A stretch of 64,000 nucleotides of DNA from Mannheimia granulomatis (lineage in GTDB: Bacteria; Pseudomonadota; Gammaproteobacteria; Enterobacterales; Pasteurellaceae). This document shows positions 17,354 to 26,695 of this stretch, piece by piece. The stretch is from positions 2,246,001 through 2,310,000 of the forward strand of contig NZ_CP016614.1 of assembly GCF_013377255.1 (NCBI RefSeq), read 5' to 3'. The notes beneath the pieces are model-generated. The model saw only the letters and a program-made list of their open reading frames with translations. It had not been told where the DNA came from and searched no databases. A program made the position numbers and the translations under genes. How positions within the stretch are numbered: the first letter of the stretch is position 1; each line of letters opens with the position of its first letter.

Positions 17354-17458
17354 AAAACGCTCCTTCTCGCTAATAAATTCGGATTTATCCTAATCTCAAA
17401 TTCAATACAATTCAAGCTCTCTCTGTGGTATATTTTACCCTCAACACAGGAGCAAGAC

Positions 17459-18640
17459 ATGAAAACTGAATTAGATATGATTGTAATCGGTGGCGGCATG
17501 GTAGGGGCTTCCACTGCGTTAGGGCTGGCACAGCAGGGCTTTAACTTAGCTTTGATTGAAAAAAATCCACTCCCAACTTTCATACCCGATTCAGCTTATG
17601 ACTTACGTATTTCTGCCATCAGTCAAGGCTCCATTCAACTGTTAGAAAAATTAGGCGTCTGGTCACAAATTGCCACACTTAGAAGCTGCCCTTATACCAC
17701 CTTGGAAACTTGGGAAATTGAAGGCTTTAACACTGCTTTTTCCGCTGCTGAGCTAGGTTTGGAAAAACTAGGGGATATGGTAGAAAATAACCTCATTCAG
17801 CTTGCTTTATGGGAACAGCTCAACACATATCCAAACTGTCAACAAGCGGTCGAATTTGAACAAATTTTTGCAAAAAGAGAAGATAATCGTTGGCTTGTGA
17901 CTGTCGATGATAAAATCTTTTCTGCACCGATTATCATTGCCGCAGACGGAGCAAATTCTAAAGTCCGCCAGTGGGCAGGCATTGGACTCACCAGCTGGCA
18001 ATATCGTCAACACTGCTTGCTTGCAACTATTACCAGCGAAAAACATTCTCCTTCTACCACTTGGCAACAATTTTTACCTTCCGGTCCGAGAGCTTTCCTA
18101 CCACTCTCCAATCAAAACGGCTGCATTGTTTGGTATGATTCACCGCAACAAATTAAGTATTTAAACTCTCTTTCACCGGAAAAACTCACGCTTGAAATTC
18201 AGAAGCACTTCCCTAACCGCTTAACTAGCGAGCTTGGGCAGATTAAAGTACAGTCCTCAGGCTCATTTCCTCTCACACGCCAACACGCCCAGCATTATGT
18301 ACAAAATGGCGTAGTATTAGTAGGTGATGCTGCCCACACTATCAATCCACTTGCAGGACAAGGCGTGAATTTAGGGTTTAAGGATGTGAAAACCTTACTC
18401 GAAATCTTTGAACAAGCGGTTAAAAAAGGCGAAAATTTTGCAGATGAAGCCGTGTTAAAACGCTACGAAAAAATACGTAAGCCAGATAATCTGTTGATGC
18501 AAACAGGGATGGATCTCTTTTATAAAGCATTCAAAACCGAGCTTCTGCCGCTTAAAATGGCCCGCAATTTAGGCTTAGTATTAGCCGAAAAAATCACGCC
18601 GATCAAAAAGCTAGCCTTGAAATATGCTATCGGAATTTAG
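17459..18640 (+). CDS. ubiF: 2-octaprenyl-3-methyl-6-methoxy-1,4-benzoquinol hydroxylase
   Basis: 393-residue FAD monooxygenase of ubiquinone synthesis. N-terminal dinucleotide motif VIGGGMVGAS, middle motif IIIAADGANSKVRQWAGI, and FAD motif GDAAHTINPLAGQGVNLG. Segments LETWEIEGFNTAFSAAELGL and STWQQFLPSGPRAFLPL align with E. coli UbiF better than UbiH or UbiI. The frame extends upstream to 17213, but the ATG at 17459 has CACAGGAG before it and gives the family N-terminus. The presence of both ubi and men genes suggests a respiratory chain with both quinones. Confidence 0.92.
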   Translation: MKTELDMIVIGGGMVGASTALGLAQQGFNLALIEKNPLPTFIPDSAYDLRISAISQGSIQLLEKLGVWSQIATLRSCPYTTLETWEIEGFNTAFSAAELGLEKLGDMVENNLIQLALWEQLNTYPNCQQAVEFEQIFAKREDNRWLVTVDDKIFSAPIIIAADGANSKVRQWAGIGLTSWQYRQHCLLATITSEKHSPSTTWQQFLPSGPRAFLPLSNQNGCIVWYDSPQQIKYLNSLSPEKLTLEIQKHFPNRLTSELGQIKVQSSGSFPLTRQHAQHYVQNGVVLVGDAAHTINPLAGQGVNLGFKDVKTLLEIFEQAVKKGENFADEAVLKRYEKIRKPDNLLMQTGMDLFYKAFKTELLPLKMARNLGLVLAEKITPIKKLALKYAIGI

Positions 18641-18706
18641 TTCCCAAATTTTATCTTTTTTACATTAGAGCCTGATATGTAAAGGTTTTAAAAGTGTGGG
18701 GACTCG

Positions 18707-18737
18707 TTGCTTAAAAGGAAAAAATTAAAGGTATAAT
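18707..18737 (+). promoter_or_regulatory. Promoter of the OmpA-family gene
   Basis: TTGCTT (18707-18712) and a consensus TATAAT (18732-18737) are separated by 19 bases, 67 bases before the start codon. The perfect -10 suggests strong constitutive expression. Confidence 0.65.
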
Positions 18738-18803
18738 CGCCACGCAGAGTTTAGCGAAGTTATCTGCATACTTTCCCTTTTAACTCCTAACAAGGAAAAC
18801 AAA

Positions 18804-20336
18804 ATGAATTTCGATTTAAATCAATTACTACAAGGCCCTGTACGTGATTTAGTCCTTAACCAAGTTACTAAACAACTTGGCGTAACAAATGGAGATGGTG
18901 GCAGCCTATTAAATAGAGGTTTAGCCATAATATTAGGTGGTATGACACAAAAAGCAAGCAGTACCGAAGGCATCGGTGGCTTATTTGACTTAATCCAAAA
19001 CACCAATATTCGAACTAATCCGTTAGATATGCTAACAGGTGAAGCAGATATCAACGCAGGCAACTTATTAGAGCTAGGGAAAAGTATTTTACCGAACCTA
19101 TTTGGCGAACGTACCGATACTGTTGCTAATCACCTTGCAAATAGCACAAATACTTCTCCGGTGGCTGCAAAAGGCATCTTAGGCATGCTATTACCATTTG
19201 TATTTTCTTTCTTTAAAGGAAAAATCGCAAACGGTCTAGGTTTAAGTGGTTTCGCAAACTTATTAACTGAACAAACCAGAGCTCTTTCTCCGTACCTAGA
19301 TAGCAGTGCATTAGGTGCTTTGGGTTTTGCAAATAAATCATTTGATAATGTATTAAGCCATGTTACCAAATTCGGAACCACGGCAGCAGCAACCGGCGCA
19401 GCCGTTAAACATACAGTTTCCGGAAGTACAGAACAAGCCGCGAAATCCTCTACCAATTTAAGCAAATGGTTAATCGGTGGTGGTGTACTTTTAGCAGCAT
19501 TATTTGGGATTAAAAGCTGCACAGAAAAAGCCAATACGACTTCAACCGCCACACCGGCAGCTCAAACTGCTACTGCAACAGCGGGCGAATCAAACCAAGT
19601 GTCGGAAGGTTTAGGCAATTTAGCGTGGTTAAAAACCGATAAAGATTTAACTGTCTCAGGTACAGTGCAAAATGAAAGCATCAAAACAAATATCTTAGAT
19701 GCATTCAAAGGATTAGCCGCTGGTTTACCTTTAGTGGATAAATTAGTAGTTGATGCTAAAGCTGATCAATTTAGCTTTACTGATTTTGCCGGCTTAGCAA
19801 GCTTATTTAAAGATTTCCCAAGTGTAAACGGTGCTTTTGCGGATAAAGTATTTAACTTAATCGGTGAAGTATCAAGCGTGGATGCTAAAACAAGCTTAGT
19901 AGAAAAAGCAAAAGCATTATTGGGTAGCGTATTTACCGTTAATGCAGATAAAGTTGCAGTAGCAGTAGCAGAACCGGAGGCAGAAGTGATTTCAGATATG
20001 TCTTTATCTAAATTAGATTTAGACATTAGCTTTGCAACGGGTTCATCAGAAATTAAACCGCGTTACTTCCGCCGCTTAAATGCATTAGCACAGTACATTA
20101 TTGAAAACAAACGCACAGGCGAAGTTGCAGGCTATACCGATAATGTAGGTGATGCAGCAGCTAACCAAAAATTATCGGAACAACGTGCAAATGCATTACG
20201 TGATTACTTAATCAAACAAGGCGTTCCTGCAGAAGCATTAATCGCTGTAGGTTACGGTCAAGAAAATCCTATTGCAGATAATAGTACTGAGGAAGGCCGT
20301 ACTAAAAACCGCCGTATTGAATTTAACGTACGTTAA
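18804..20336 (+). CDS. DUF937 / OmpA-domain fusion protein
   Basis: 510 residues in three parts. Residues ~1-190 resemble DUF937/YidB-like domains (FDLNQLLQGPVRDLVLNQV...NRGLAIILGGM). One hydrophobic segment, WLIGGGVLLAALFGI, lies near 220-236. The C-terminus (~405-510) is an OmpA peptidoglycan-binding domain (GSSEIKPRYFRRLNALAQY, GYTDNVGDAAANQKLSEQRA, TKNRRIEFNVR). No N-terminal signal peptide is visible, so the single segment probably anchors it in the inner membrane, with the OmpA domain periplasmic. Function unknown; an envelope-organising role is an inference. Confidence 0.82.
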   Translation: MNFDLNQLLQGPVRDLVLNQVTKQLGVTNGDGGSLLNRGLAIILGGMTQKASSTEGIGGLFDLIQNTNIRTNPLDMLTGEADINAGNLLELGKSILPNLFGERTDTVANHLANSTNTSPVAAKGILGMLLPFVFSFFKGKIANGLGLSGFANLLTEQTRALSPYLDSSALGALGFANKSFDNVLSHVTKFGTTAAATGAAVKHTVSGSTEQAAKSSTNLSKWLIGGGVLLAALFGIKSCTEKANTTSTATPAAQTATATAGESNQVSEGLGNLAWLKTDKDLTVSGTVQNESIKTNILDAFKGLAAGLPLVDKLVVDAKADQFSFTDFAGLASLFKDFPSVNGAFADKVFNLIGEVSSVDAKTSLVEKAKALLGSVFTVNADKVAVAVAEPEAEVISDMSLSKLDLDISFATGSSEIKPRYFRRLNALAQYIIENKRTGEVAGYTDNVGDAAANQKLSEQRANALRDYLIKQGVPAEALIAVGYGQENPIADNSTEEGRTKNRRIEFNVR

Positions 20337-20363
20337 TTGTTAATTAGCAATGCGATAAACAAC

Positions 20364-20402
20364 AAAGCGAGATAAAATAATATTTATCTCGCTTTATTTT
20401 TT
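20364..20402 (+). terminator. Terminator after the OmpA-family gene
   Basis: AAAGCGAGATAAA (20364-20376) pairs perfectly with TTTATCTCGCTTT (20383-20395), followed by ATTTTTT. It is in the convergent gap with ftsN. Confidence 0.9.
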
Positions 20403-20424
20403 GGATCAGCGTATCCGGTACCTA

Positions 20425-20457
20425 AAAATAAAGGAGGGTCAATTATATTAACCCTCC
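20425..20457 (-). terminator. Terminator of ftsN
   Basis: On the minus strand GGAGGGT and ACCCTCC pair across an 11-base loop, followed by TTTATTTTT. It starts eight bases after the ftsN stop. Confidence 0.8.
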
Positions 20458-20464
20458 CCTTATC

Positions 20465-21337
20465 TTACATTGCGACAATCACACACTCTGCTACGCTTCG
20501 CGCGTTAGATTGTGCTCTTGATGTTGCAGCTCTATCACCCACAGGTCCTACAAAAACACGGTTCCAGTCTGCACTAGTTGCAATTCTCGCATGAAATCCT
20601 GCCATAGCAAGTCGTGCTTGCATATTTTCAGCTTGAGCCTTATTTTTAAAAGCACCGCATTGTAACCCAAATTTACCTGCCTGATTTGCCGCCTTGTCCG
20701 CCGGAGTTGCTACAGCAGCGACAATTTTAGCCGGTTGCTGCTTCGCTTTTTCTTCTACTAACTTAGCTTGCTCTGCCTTCTTAGCATCTTGCTGTTTTTT
20801 CAATTCGGCTTGCTTGCGTTTTTCTTCTGCTTGTTTTTGAGCCAGTAATTCTTGCTCCGCCTTTTTCGCAGCTAACTCCTCTTCAGTTAATGCTTCTGTA
20901 GTCGGCATTGTTTCTGTGCCGTTTGTCGCATTGGTTGAAGCTGCTTCAGTCGTTTGAGCCTGTTGTGCTAAACGAGCCTCTTCCTGCTGGCGTCTTTCTT
21001 CAATTTGTTGCTTTTGCTGAGCCGTTAATTGAGCCAAACGCTCTTGTGAAGTTTGGCTATTATCCGTAATCACCGTTCTGGTTTCTAAATCACGAATATA
21101 AGTCCAAGTTTCTTCCGGACGGCTCGGCAACTCGCTTTTCGATTGCTGAGTGTTCGGTTGAGTTGTCGTAGCCGGCAACGTAGGCGTTGGTGCATTTGCT
21201 TTTAAGAACCATAAGCCGATGCCACATAATAAAATCAAGCCGATAATCAGCATTAAGATTTTTTTCACATTACTCTCTTTTTTTGTTTTTTTGCTCTTTT
21301 TCTCATTTGAACGAGCAATATAATCACGTTGTGGCAC
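20465..21337 (-). CDS. ftsN: Cell division protein FtsN (SPOR-domain)
   Basis: Predicted bitopic division protein: a short basic cytoplasmic tail (VPQRDYIARSNEKKSKKTKK), one membrane helix (ILMLIIGLILLCGIGLWFL), a long Gln/Lys/Ala-rich linker of coiled-coil character, and a C-terminal SPOR domain (FGLQCGAFKNKAQAENMQAR...RVFVGPVGDR) that binds septal peptidoglycan. I choose the GTG at 21337 (AAGGCGG upstream): PQRDY directly after the start matches FtsN N-termini. The in-frame ATG at 21379 would add 14 atypical residues. Another SPOR protein cannot be fully excluded. Confidence 0.85.
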   Translation of the reverse strand: MPQRDYIARSNEKKSKKTKKESNVKKILMLIIGLILLCGIGLWFLKANAPTPTLPATTTQPNTQQSKSELPSRPEETWTYIRDLETRTVITDNSQTSQERLAQLTAQQKQQIEERRQQEEARLAQQAQTTEAASTNATNGTETMPTTEALTEEELAAKKAEQELLAQKQAEEKRKQAELKKQQDAKKAEQAKLVEEKAKQQPAKIVAAVATPADKAANQAGKFGLQCGAFKNKAQAENMQARLAMAGFHARIATSADWNRVFVGPVGDRAATSRAQSNARSVAECVIVAM

Positions 21338-21475
21338 AATAACCGCCTTCCATAAATTAAAAAATAAACTAATTTGCAAATTTTACTGTAAAAATAACCG
21401 CTTGCCTATCTTCTCTATTACTTTAACCTTTAAAGTTTTGTAAAAATCAACCAAAAAGATCCAAATTATTCGCTT

Positions 21476-22219
21476 TTATATATGAGAAAGATAAACATCA
21501 AAGCGATGATTTTTCGTTGTGTGTGAGAAATCCGGCTTTTGCTCCGCCAAAAATGGGGCATAATCCGGACGTTTTACCACCACTCGTTTTTTTGCCAATG
21601 CTTTTGCCGGTAAGAAAAAATCATCAGAATCTAAATCTGCTCCGACTAAATGCTGGAACACCCTCATCTCTTTTTTCACCAAAGCACTTTTTTGTTTATG
21701 AGGATACATCGGATCCAAATAAACAACATCTGCGGTTTGAATCTTCAGATCAAGCTGCGAAATGTTGCGAACATCAGCCAAAATCATACGTTCTTGCATA
21801 AAACTGCCAATCTCCGCATCTTGGTAGGCTCGGTTTAAACCATCTTCCAATAATGCTGCAACCACCGGATTTCGCTCCACCAATAATACTTTACAGCCCA
21901 CAGCCGCCAACACAAAAGCATCTCTTCCTAAACCTGCCGTTGCATCGATCACAGTTGGCAGATAATCTCCTTTAATACCAACAGCCTTAGCAACCGCTTC
22001 ACCTCTCCCTCCACCAAATTTACGGCGGTGAGCCATTGTGCCATCAACAAAATTGACTGCAATCGCCCCTAATTTTGGCTCATCTAACTTACGTAATTCC
22101 AGACGCTCCTCTGTTAGGACTAAGGCCAGAGGGCTGTCAGCTTGATGAACAAGTTGCCATTTATCACAAATTTGCTGGAATTTGTCTTGATTATCCGTTT
22201 CGTTAATTAATTGGATCAT
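21476..22219 (-). CDS. rsmJ: 16S rRNA (guanine1516-N2)-methyltransferase
   Basis: 247-residue SAM-dependent methyltransferase of the RsmJ/YhiQ family. SAM-binding motif DATAGLGRDAFVLA (about residues 92-105), an acidic LVERNP, and catalytic LDPMYP. It methylates the N2 of G1516 in 16S rRNA. Its ATG overlaps the stop of the upstream peptidase gene by four bases (ATGA), so the two are translationally coupled. Confidence 0.94.
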   Translation of the reverse strand: MIQLINETDNQDKFQQICDKWQLVHQADSPLALVLTEERLELRKLDEPKLGAIAVNFVDGTMAHRRKFGGGRGEAVAKAVGIKGDYLPTVIDATAGLGRDAFVLAAVGCKVLLVERNPVVAALLEDGLNRAYQDAEIGSFMQERMILADVRNISQLDLKIQTADVVYLDPMYPHKQKSALVKKEMRVFQHLVGADLDSDDFFLPAKALAKKRVVVKRPDYAPFLAEQKPDFSHTTKNHRFDVYLSHI

Positions 22220-22878
22220 TTTAATAACTCATCAAAATTGGCAAGCAAACATTCTTTTCCTGCTACATCCTCATCTTGCCACGCTCCTTTAAGGATTTCA
22301 TCGGTAAATAACCTTTCATATTCTGCGGAAATCGGGCGATAGCTAATATGCCACGGTTCAAAGCCCACCCGTGTGTGTGCGCCGTCAAATGGGAAATAAA
22401 AGCCGAATCTTGCCGCATTGGCGTGTAACCACTTGGTCAATTCAGCAAAATAACCGCCCTCCAAATATTCCCATGGCTCAAGCAACAACGGGGTATTTTC
22501 CGGCAATAAATCCGGGTCAAAAATATCAATTTCTGTTCCCCAGTGATGACGGCTCGCCCCTGGCACCGCCGACCAACGCAACATTGCTTGGCATTTTTCG
22601 AAGTCTGACAGTTGGCTCATATCAATCGCAGTGCCATTATCATCGTGAACTTTACGTTCGCCGTTGAATTTCATATTCCAAATTAATTTTTGCCGTTCGA
22701 AATCTCGAAAGGTGCTGGCTGGCTGAAGATTAAAACCTGCCTCTTTTGCCCCTTGTTGCAATGCCAAAAATGCTTCAACTACTTCAGGCTGAAGGAAATG
22801 TTTATCCGAAAGCAGATTTGGCAAAGCCACTAAATGTTCACGGGTTTTGCCCGTTAAGATATTTGCAATTTTTTCCAC
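22216..22878 (-). CDS. M15 family (VanY-type) D-alanyl-D-alanine/LD-carboxypeptidase
   Basis: 220 residues with the M15B zinc site: SRHHWGTEIDIFD (His and Asp ligands) and EPWHISYRP (third His ligand), plus the catalytic-site Arg region TFRDFERQKLIW. It would trim the C-terminal D-Ala of peptidoglycan peptides. No signal peptide is obvious, so a cytoplasmic role in muropeptide recycling is possible. Coupled to rsmJ through an ATGA overlap. Confidence 0.85.
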   Translation of the reverse strand: MEKIANILTGKTREHLVALPNLLSDKHFLQPEVVEAFLALQQGAKEAGFNLQPASTFRDFERQKLIWNMKFNGERKVHDDNGTAIDMSQLSDFEKCQAMLRWSAVPGASRHHWGTEIDIFDPDLLPENTPLLLEPWEYLEGGYFAELTKWLHANAARFGFYFPFDGAHTRVGFEPWHISYRPISAEYERLFTDEILKGAWQDEDVAGKECLLANFDELLK

Positions 22879-22943
22879 AAAAATGACCGCTTGTATTAAA
22901 AAATAAGACAGATTATAAACTAAATTTAGCGGATTTTCGCCGA

Positions 22944-23783
22944 CTACTGGTGAGATACAACCCGCTGAATATGGATCATCAAATAAAGTTGTTCATCTTC
23001 ATTTAATGATTTTTGATAAGATGAGGTTAAATATTTATTGATTTTTTCCACACATTGATAGGCTTTGGGATAGGCAATTTTGGTTTGTTGATAGAGAAAA
23101 TCATCGCCTAATGCCGGTTCGGAATTAATAAAAAAGCGTTGGGCAAAATGCTGTAAATGGGTTAAAAAACGAGCGTAATCATAACTTTGCTCATCTAATT
23201 TCAAATTAAAGTGGTAAGCCACCATATTCAAAATATCTTTAATCATTTGAGTGGCTCGGTAAGTATCATTCATTGTTGAGCCATCAGTACGGGCATTAAA
23301 AATATGCAACGTAATAAAGCCCGCCTCATCTTCGCTCATTTTAACATTGAACGTTTTTTCAATTAATTCCACTGTATATAAACCAATCGCAAATTCCTGT
23401 TTATATAAACGCCGAATCTCAAATAACAGCCCATTAGGGATTGATTGGTTTTGTTTGGCTCGCTCAACAGCATGAAAAATATGATCGGGTAAACTGACAA
23501 AAATACTGTTGGATAATGTTGTCCCTAACTGTTGATTGGCATAATTCACCACTCGATTGACGAGCTGAAAATACTCTTGCGGAATTTCACTTAAAATTTC
23601 AGTTAATCGGGTAGCAAACAGGCTTTTGTTTAAACTAAAGGTTTTTTCTATTGCACTTTCATCTGCTATATCGCCCACTTTCTTACCAAATGCAATGCCT
23701 TTGCCAAGCACGACAAGCTCCATCTGAAACTCGTTTTCAGCTTGAATCGCATTATTATTGAAGATCTTGGTAATTTTTAGCAT
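22944..23783 (-). CDS. licT: Transcriptional antiterminator, BglG/LicT family
   Basis: 279 residues: an RNA-binding CAT domain (MLKITKIFNNNAIQA, residues 1-55) and two PRD domains with phosphorylatable histidines (FHAVERAKQN in PRD1; LTHLQHFAQR and MIHIQRVV in PRD2). The ATG at 23783 has GGGAATA before it; the upstream extension to 23834 is translated spacer. It should bind the RAT RNA at 28669-28698 in front of the PTS gene and prevent termination when beta-glucosides are being transported. It is the last gene of the operon it regulates, after bglA. Confidence 0.92.
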   Translation of the reverse strand: MLKITKIFNNNAIQAENEFQMELVVLGKGIAFGKKVGDIADESAIEKTFSLNKSLFATRLTEILSEIPQEYFQLVNRVVNYANQQLGTTLSNSIFVSLPDHIFHAVERAKQNQSIPNGLLFEIRRLYKQEFAIGLYTVELIEKTFNVKMSEDEAGFITLHIFNARTDGSTMNDTYRATQMIKDILNMVAYHFNLKLDEQSYDYARFLTHLQHFAQRFFINSEPALGDDFLYQQTKIAYPKAYQCVEKINKYLTSSYQKSLNEDEQLYLMIHIQRVVSHQ

Positions 23784-23795
23784 AGTATTCCCTAT

Positions 23796-23842
23796 ACAAG
23801 CGGTCGAAATTCGCAAAAATTTTACGAAAAACAACCGCTTGT
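23796..23842. repeat. Inverted uptake-signal pair between bglA and licT
   Basis: ACAAGCGGTC at 23796-23805 and AACCGCTTGT at 23833-23842 form the arms of a hairpin over a TTTTGC-containing AT-rich loop. It fills the bglA-licT gap and may act as a partial terminator. Confidence 0.7.
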
Positions 23843-23854
23843 GTCGATGAAGAA

Positions 23855-25324
23855 TTAAGACAGATCAGCTCCGTTACTGGCAATCACTTTTTTGTACCAG
23901 AAGAATGAGTCTTTACGGATACGTTCACGAGAACCCTTACCATCGTCATCAATGTCCACGAAAATAAAGCCATAACGTTTTGACATTTCAGAAGTAGACA
24001 TACTTACCAAGTCAATCGGCCCCCATTCCAAATAGCCAAGTAGCTCCACTCCATCGGTAATGGCCTCCTGCATTTGTTCAATATGAGCTTTGAGGTAGTC
24101 AATGCGGTAGCTGTCGTGGATTTTGCCGTTTTCAACTTTGTCGTAAGCACCTAAACCGTTTTCGACAATGAATAATGGTTTTTGATAGCGGTCGTACATT
24201 TCATTTAGGGTTAAACGTAAGCCGATAGGGTCAATTTGCCAGCCCCAGTCGGAAGCGTTCAGATATGGATTTTTTACTCCCTCAATTAAATTACCACCTA
24301 CTTTTTCGGCTTTATCATTGTGTTGGGTCACACAAACCGACATATAGTAGCTAAATGAGATAAAATCGACCGGATACTGTTTCAAAATCGCATCATCTCC
24401 TGCCTCTTTTTGGATATGCACGTTATTTTCTGCCCAATGACGTAACATATATTTCGGATATTCGCCACGAGCGTGAACATCAGTATAGAACAGATTTTGC
24501 TGATTTCCCCATTGGGCTTTGCGTTGATCAACAGGATCTGCGGTCAAGGCATAATGCAACATACGGGCGAGCATACACCCCATTTTGCCGTCAGGGATAA
24601 TATCGTGCAGTGCTTTTGTGGCTAAACTGCTGGCAATAAATTGATGATGTAACGCTTGATATTTAGCATTTTCTTGTTCACTTTCAGGCACACGATCTAG
24701 CACGACACCTGCACCGGTATATGGGCTGTGCATTGTAACCATATTAATTTCATTGAAAGTGAGCCAATATTTCACTTTATCTTTATAACGTTTAAATACC
24801 GTTTCAGCATAACGCACGAAGTGTCCAACCGTTTCACGGGCTAAGAAACCATTATATTTTTGGACTAAACCGAGTGGGATTTCATAATGGCAAAGCGTTA
24901 CCATTGGTTGAATGCCGTGTTTAAGTAGTTCATCAAACACACGATCATAAAATGCTAATCCCTCTTCATTTGGTTGTTCATCATAGCCGTTCGGGAAAAT
25001 TCTCGCCCAATGCAAAGAGATGCGAAACATTTTAAAGCCCATTTCTGCAAGTAAAGCAATATCTTCTTTATAGGTATGATAGAAATCAATCCCCTCTCTT
25101 TTCGGAAAACGTGCTTGGAATTTTCCGGATAAAATGTCATCAATCCGCTTAGAAGAAACTTCAATTGAGGCACTATGCGCCCCTCGTTCCGCTTTCGGCA
25201 CATAGGCGACCATATCAGCACTTGATAGCCCCTTACCACCTAAATCAAAACCGCCCTCAATTTGGTTGGCTGCTGTTGCACCGCCCCAAAGGAAATCTGC
25301 CGGAAATGGTTTTAAATAACTCAT
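23855..25324 (-). CDS. bglA: 6-phospho-beta-glucosidase (GH1)
   Basis: 489-residue family 1 glycosidase. N-terminal FPADFLWGGATAANQIEGG, acid/base Glu in WLTFNEINM (about residues 184-192) and nucleophile Glu in FIVENGLGAYD (about 392-402). The C-terminal Ser/Lys/Tyr phosphate pocket (SMSTSEMSKRYGFI) favours phosphorylated substrates, as expected for PTS-imported beta-glucosides. GGAG lies seven bases before the ATG. It is third in the operon EIIBCA-esterase-bglA-licT. Confidence 0.94.
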   Translation of the reverse strand: MSYLKPFPADFLWGGATAANQIEGGFDLGGKGLSSADMVAYVPKAERGAHSASIEVSSKRIDDILSGKFQARFPKREGIDFYHTYKEDIALLAEMGFKMFRISLHWARIFPNGYDEQPNEEGLAFYDRVFDELLKHGIQPMVTLCHYEIPLGLVQKYNGFLARETVGHFVRYAETVFKRYKDKVKYWLTFNEINMVTMHSPYTGAGVVLDRVPESEQENAKYQALHHQFIASSLATKALHDIIPDGKMGCMLARMLHYALTADPVDQRKAQWGNQQNLFYTDVHARGEYPKYMLRHWAENNVHIQKEAGDDAILKQYPVDFISFSYYMSVCVTQHNDKAEKVGGNLIEGVKNPYLNASDWGWQIDPIGLRLTLNEMYDRYQKPLFIVENGLGAYDKVENGKIHDSYRIDYLKAHIEQMQEAITDGVELLGYLEWGPIDLVSMSTSEMSKRYGFIFVDIDDDGKGSRERIRKDSFFWYKKVIASNGADLS

Positions 25325-25427
25325 AATTTGCTCCTATTGGTAAAATTTTATACTAATTTGACCGCTTGTCGGTCAGTTTAAATTAAAATGCTTAAATGTG
25401 TTATGTAGTTCAACTACACGGTTTTAT

Positions 25428-26627
25428 TTACTCCTGATTCAAACGCTGTTTAGCCGCCCACTCAAATAAAGACTCTCCTTGTGGATTTTTAGGCATATTG
25501 CGTAAGCTATAAATCCAAGACCAGTGCCCGTTATATTCGGTTCGACCTATTTTAACTTCCGGATAGACAGTTAAAATAGCTCCGTAATCACGCAAAGCCT
25601 GAAATACCCGTTTTGATGTTTTTGTATAAGCAATCGTTGGATCATTTACCGAATGGACTAGCCAAAATGGTTTATCTTTAATTGAAAGCAATTCGGCTTC
25701 CGTTGTGTGAATATCACTTACTGCTGCCGCTCTGTCTAATGCCGGTGCAGAAACACTTACTGCGGCAAAAAGTTGTGGATATTCAATTAACATTCGAGTT
25801 GCCATATAACCGCCGGCGGAAGCCCCAAACAAATAAATGCGATTCCGATCAATCTGATTCTGTGTGGCAATCTCTTCTATCAGTTCTTTAACTTGAACAA
25901 GATAGCCATTTTTATAATTGTTATACCAAGTATCAGGGACTTGTGGCACAACCACATAAGCTCCACCAAAAATTCTCTGTGTTTCCGGTGTGGTAAATGC
26001 TACGCCTACACGGTTAGCTAAAATGGGTGAAAGGTTATTTTGATATTCCTTCACACCACCTTCACCATTGCCGTGCAGCCATACAATAAGTGGTCTTGGC
26101 TTGTTGATATTTTGAGGACTAAAAAACTGATAATTTAAGCCATTGTGAGCTGTTTTGGCGGTAAAGTTAGCCGCTTCAGCATCTTGAATACCCTCATTCT
26201 GTTGGAAAGTGGTATTTTTCGGGAACACACTTTCTGTATTTAGCTGTACTTCATAGTCCAATTTTTGTAACACATTGCGAGAAATATCTCCCCCGACATA
26301 AGCCAGAGTATTGCCATTGGTAAGATCCGCAAACACTAATTCAATATTTCCATTTTTATTGATAAACGCTTTTTTGATTGCACGTTCTCCAGCAATTTGT
26401 CCAAAAACTTTATTCTCTTTTGGATCTATCGGTAGGCTACCTTTTACAAAAACATTAAAACTGCTTTTATCTAACTTTTGCCGATCAATCTTTAAATTAT
26501 GTGTTTCTAACTCCAATGCCGTAATTTTTTGCCCATCATCAAAGATTTCGGCTTTCAAGTTGAAATGTACGGTTTGAGCGGAAACGACAGAACTAACCAG
26601 CAAGGAAAGTAACGCATATTTTTTCAT
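25428..26627 (-). CDS. Secreted alpha/beta-hydrolase (esterase with N-terminal Ig-like domain)
   Basis: 399 residues with a signal peptide (MKKYALLSLLVSSVVSAQT, cleavage after VSA). Residues ~20-165 form a beta-rich domain like the Ig-like N-terminal domain of EstA-type esterases. A prolyl-oligopeptidase-type hydrolase follows: LIVWLHGNGEGG (oxyanion), GASAGGYMATRM (nucleophile Ser), HSVNDPTIAY (Asp), GHWSWIY (His). The start at 26627 has AAAGGA nine bases upstream; a TTG at 26648 is less likely. Its place between PTS EIIBCA and 6-phospho-beta-glucosidase suggests it deacylates esterified beta-glucosides in the periplasm before uptake. That is inference. Confidence 0.82.
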   Translation of the reverse strand: MKKYALLSLLVSSVVSAQTVHFNLKAEIFDDGQKITALELETHNLKIDRQKLDKSSFNVFVKGSLPIDPKENKVFGQIAGERAIKKAFINKNGNIELVFADLTNGNTLAYVGGDISRNVLQKLDYEVQLNTESVFPKNTTFQQNEGIQDAEAANFTAKTAHNGLNYQFFSPQNINKPRPLIVWLHGNGEGGVKEYQNNLSPILANRVGVAFTTPETQRIFGGAYVVVPQVPDTWYNNYKNGYLVQVKELIEEIATQNQIDRNRIYLFGASAGGYMATRMLIEYPQLFAAVSVSAPALDRAAAVSDIHTTEAELLSIKDKPFWLVHSVNDPTIAYTKTSKRVFQALRDYGAILTVYPEVKIGRTEYNGHWSWIYSLRNMPKNPQGESLFEWAAKQRLNQE

Positions 26628-26695
26628 CTTCCATTTTCCTTTATTCAAGCGATCAAATTTTGATGATTTTTTGCAAAATTCAACCGCTTACACCC

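Noticed and set aside
17213..17458. An 82-codon extension of ubiF overlapping the His-rich gene
   Set aside because: It is antisense to a convincing gene, and the ATG at 17459 has a good ribosome site and the conserved N-terminus.
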